From Bacteroidales bacterium (GTDB lineage: Bacteria > Bacteroidota > Bacteroidia > Bacteroidales > WCHB1-69), in contig JALNYF010000081.1 in assembly GCA_023229985.1 (NCBI GenBank), positions 1 through 6,270 of the forward strand: 6,270 bases of DNA. The letters run 5' to 3'. A program made the position numbers and the translations under genes. Positions 5,469 through 6,270 of the stretch are shown here, in pieces. Within the stretch, counting starts at the first letter, position 1; each line of letters begins with the position of its first letter. The notes under the pieces were generated by a model. The model did not search any database. It was given only the letters and a program-made list of their open reading frames with translations, and was not told the DNA's origin.

Positions 5469-6119
5469 ATGTCAATTATACAAGTTATTTCATTAATTGC
5501 TCTCGCTTTTTGCTTTGGATTGCTACTTTGTCATTTAGTCAGATTGATAAAGTTAGGGAAACCCCAAGATTATTCTATTCCCAGCGGGAGTGTGAAAGAT
5601 GGTGTAATCTACTCCAATACTGTGGCAATGATGCCCGGTAATAAAGAATCCGCCTATATGCACTTTCCTACCTATACCGCCGGAATTCTTTACCATTTGG
5701 GGACCTTCCTCTCTTTTTTACTTTATATTCTTTCTCTCTTCTCTTTTTTTAAATTATTTCCCCATTGGCTCTATATCGTTATTGCCATCTTCTTGTCGGC
5801 AACTACTTTGTGCGGTATCGTTTTGTTTTTTAAAAGATTATCAAACAAAAACTTACATAACCTTACCAATAAAGATGATTATTTATCCAATGGATTTACC
5901 ACCTTTTTCCAATTGGTAACGGCTCTTTTTGTCGGCTCTTTGTTGTGTCCTACCCAAGCCGATTTATTCGTATATTTATACTATATTGGCTGCATCGTGT
6001 TGTTTATCTATATGCCGTTCAGTAAATTAAAGCATGTTCTATACTATTTTGCCGCCCGCTATCATTTGGGATTTTTTTATGGCTGGCGAAACGTATGGCC
6101 CCCTCAACAGAAACATTAG
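5469..6119 (+). CDS. NarI/DsrM-like membrane protein, probable b-type cytochrome subunit
   Basis: This 216-residue integral membrane protein has about five hydrophobic segments (roughly residues 3-27, 69-94, 99-123, 141-160 and 164-184), the helix number of NarI-type cytochrome b subunits. Histidines sit where heme ligands would be expected: His65 and His76 around the start of helix 2 (HFPTYTAGILYH), and His189 and His199 in the conserved-looking stretch PFSKLKHVLYYFAARYHLG. NarI and DsrM have two His pairs in comparable helices and pass electrons between quinones and an iron-sulfur partner. The loop GKPQDYSIPSGSVKDGVIYS (30-49) precedes a KES motif at 59-61. The gene follows dsrC by 24 bases, which supports a role in recycling DsrC redox states. 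No DsrK/HdrD-like gene follows; glyA does. Family membership rests on helix number, His pattern and neighbour, not on a match I could compute. Confidence 0.62.
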   Translation: MSIIQVISLIALAFCFGLLLCHLVRLIKLGKPQDYSIPSGSVKDGVIYSNTVAMMPGNKESAYMHFPTYTAGILYHLGTFLSFLLYILSLFSFFKLFPHWLYIVIAIFLSATTLCGIVLFFKRLSNKNLHNLTNKDDYLSNGFTTFFQLVTALFVGSLLCPTQADLFVYLYYIGCIVLFIYMPFSKLKHVLYYFAARYHLGFFYGWRNVWPPQQKH

Positions 6120-6156
6120 TTTTTATAAAATAAATTCACAAACCTAAAATAAAATA

Positions 6157-6270
6157 ATGAAACGAGACAGTGTAATTTTTGATTTAATTCAACAAGAACG
6201 CAATCGTCAAACCTCAGGAATTGAGTTGATTGCATCAGAGAATTTTGTTAGTGACCAAGTGATGGAAGCT
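6157..6270 (+). CDS. glyA: Serine hydroxymethyltransferase, N-terminal part
   Basis: Thirty-eight codons from ATG 6157 to the right edge encode the start of GlyA, the cytoplasmic PLP enzyme that converts serine and tetrahydrofolate to glycine and 5,10-methylene-tetrahydrofolate. The hallmark is ELIASENFVSDQVMEA (residues 23-38), with the preceding RDSVIFDLIQQERNRQ helix at the usual place. The PLP lysine and the remainder are outside the window. The gene begins 37 bases after the membrane gene, in an AT-rich gap with no clear terminator and only a poor promoter match (TAGTTTTT at 6117), so read-through from the upstream genes is possible. Confidence 0.95.
   Translation, partial: MKRDSVIFDLIQQERNRQTSGIELIASENFVSDQVMEA

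Noticed and set aside
6120..6156. Terminator or promoter before glyA
   Set aside because: TTTTATAAAA is a palindrome but forms no useful GC-containing stem, and TAGTTTTT deviates from TAnnTTTG at its last base; neither is strong enough to list as a feature.

Overview
The window looks like ordinary chromosome of a low-GC member of Bacteroidota, probably Bacteroidales. Four things point there: repeated TAnnTTTG-type -7 promoter elements in place of E. coli-type -10 boxes, start codons without Shine-Dalgarno sequences, a tRNA gene without encoded CCA, and Bacteroidota-type envelope proteins (a large unknown lipoprotein beside a DUF5723 protein). The genus cannot be read from the sequence.

Layout. 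Bases 1-446 (minus) hold the N-terminal part of an agmatinase that runs off the left edge. A 275-base AT-rich spacer follows, with promoter-like elements facing both ways. A tRNA-Lys(TTT) gene (722-794, plus) comes next and ends in a strong hairpin terminator, which also sits just past the stop codon of a convergent small DUF1294 membrane protein gene (826-1092, minus). A divergent intergenic region carries promoters for the DUF1294 gene and for an exported NlpC/P60-LysM peptidoglycan hydrolase (1249-2040, plus).

From 2093 to 6119 four plus-strand genes are tightly packed (gaps of 10, 18 and 24 bases) behind one recognisable promoter. They encode a 538-residue lipoprotein of unknown function, a DUF5723 exported and probably outer-membrane protein, a DsrC-family sulfur carrier with both redox cysteines, and a five-helix membrane protein resembling NarI/DsrM-type cytochrome b subunits. 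glyA (serine hydroxymethyltransferase) starts at 6157 and runs off the right edge, with no clear terminator before it.

The lipoprotein/DUF5723 pair plausibly works together at the outer membrane. The DsrC/NarI-like pair looks like a redox module in which a small persulfide/trisulfide carrier is linked to the quinone pool, as in DsrC with DsrMK of sulfur-metabolising bacteria. No DsrK/HdrD-like iron-sulfur partner and no DsrAB are present in the window. This pair is the most interesting content here. Everything else appears to be conserved housekeeping or envelope genes, with no mobile element, CRISPR array or defence system.
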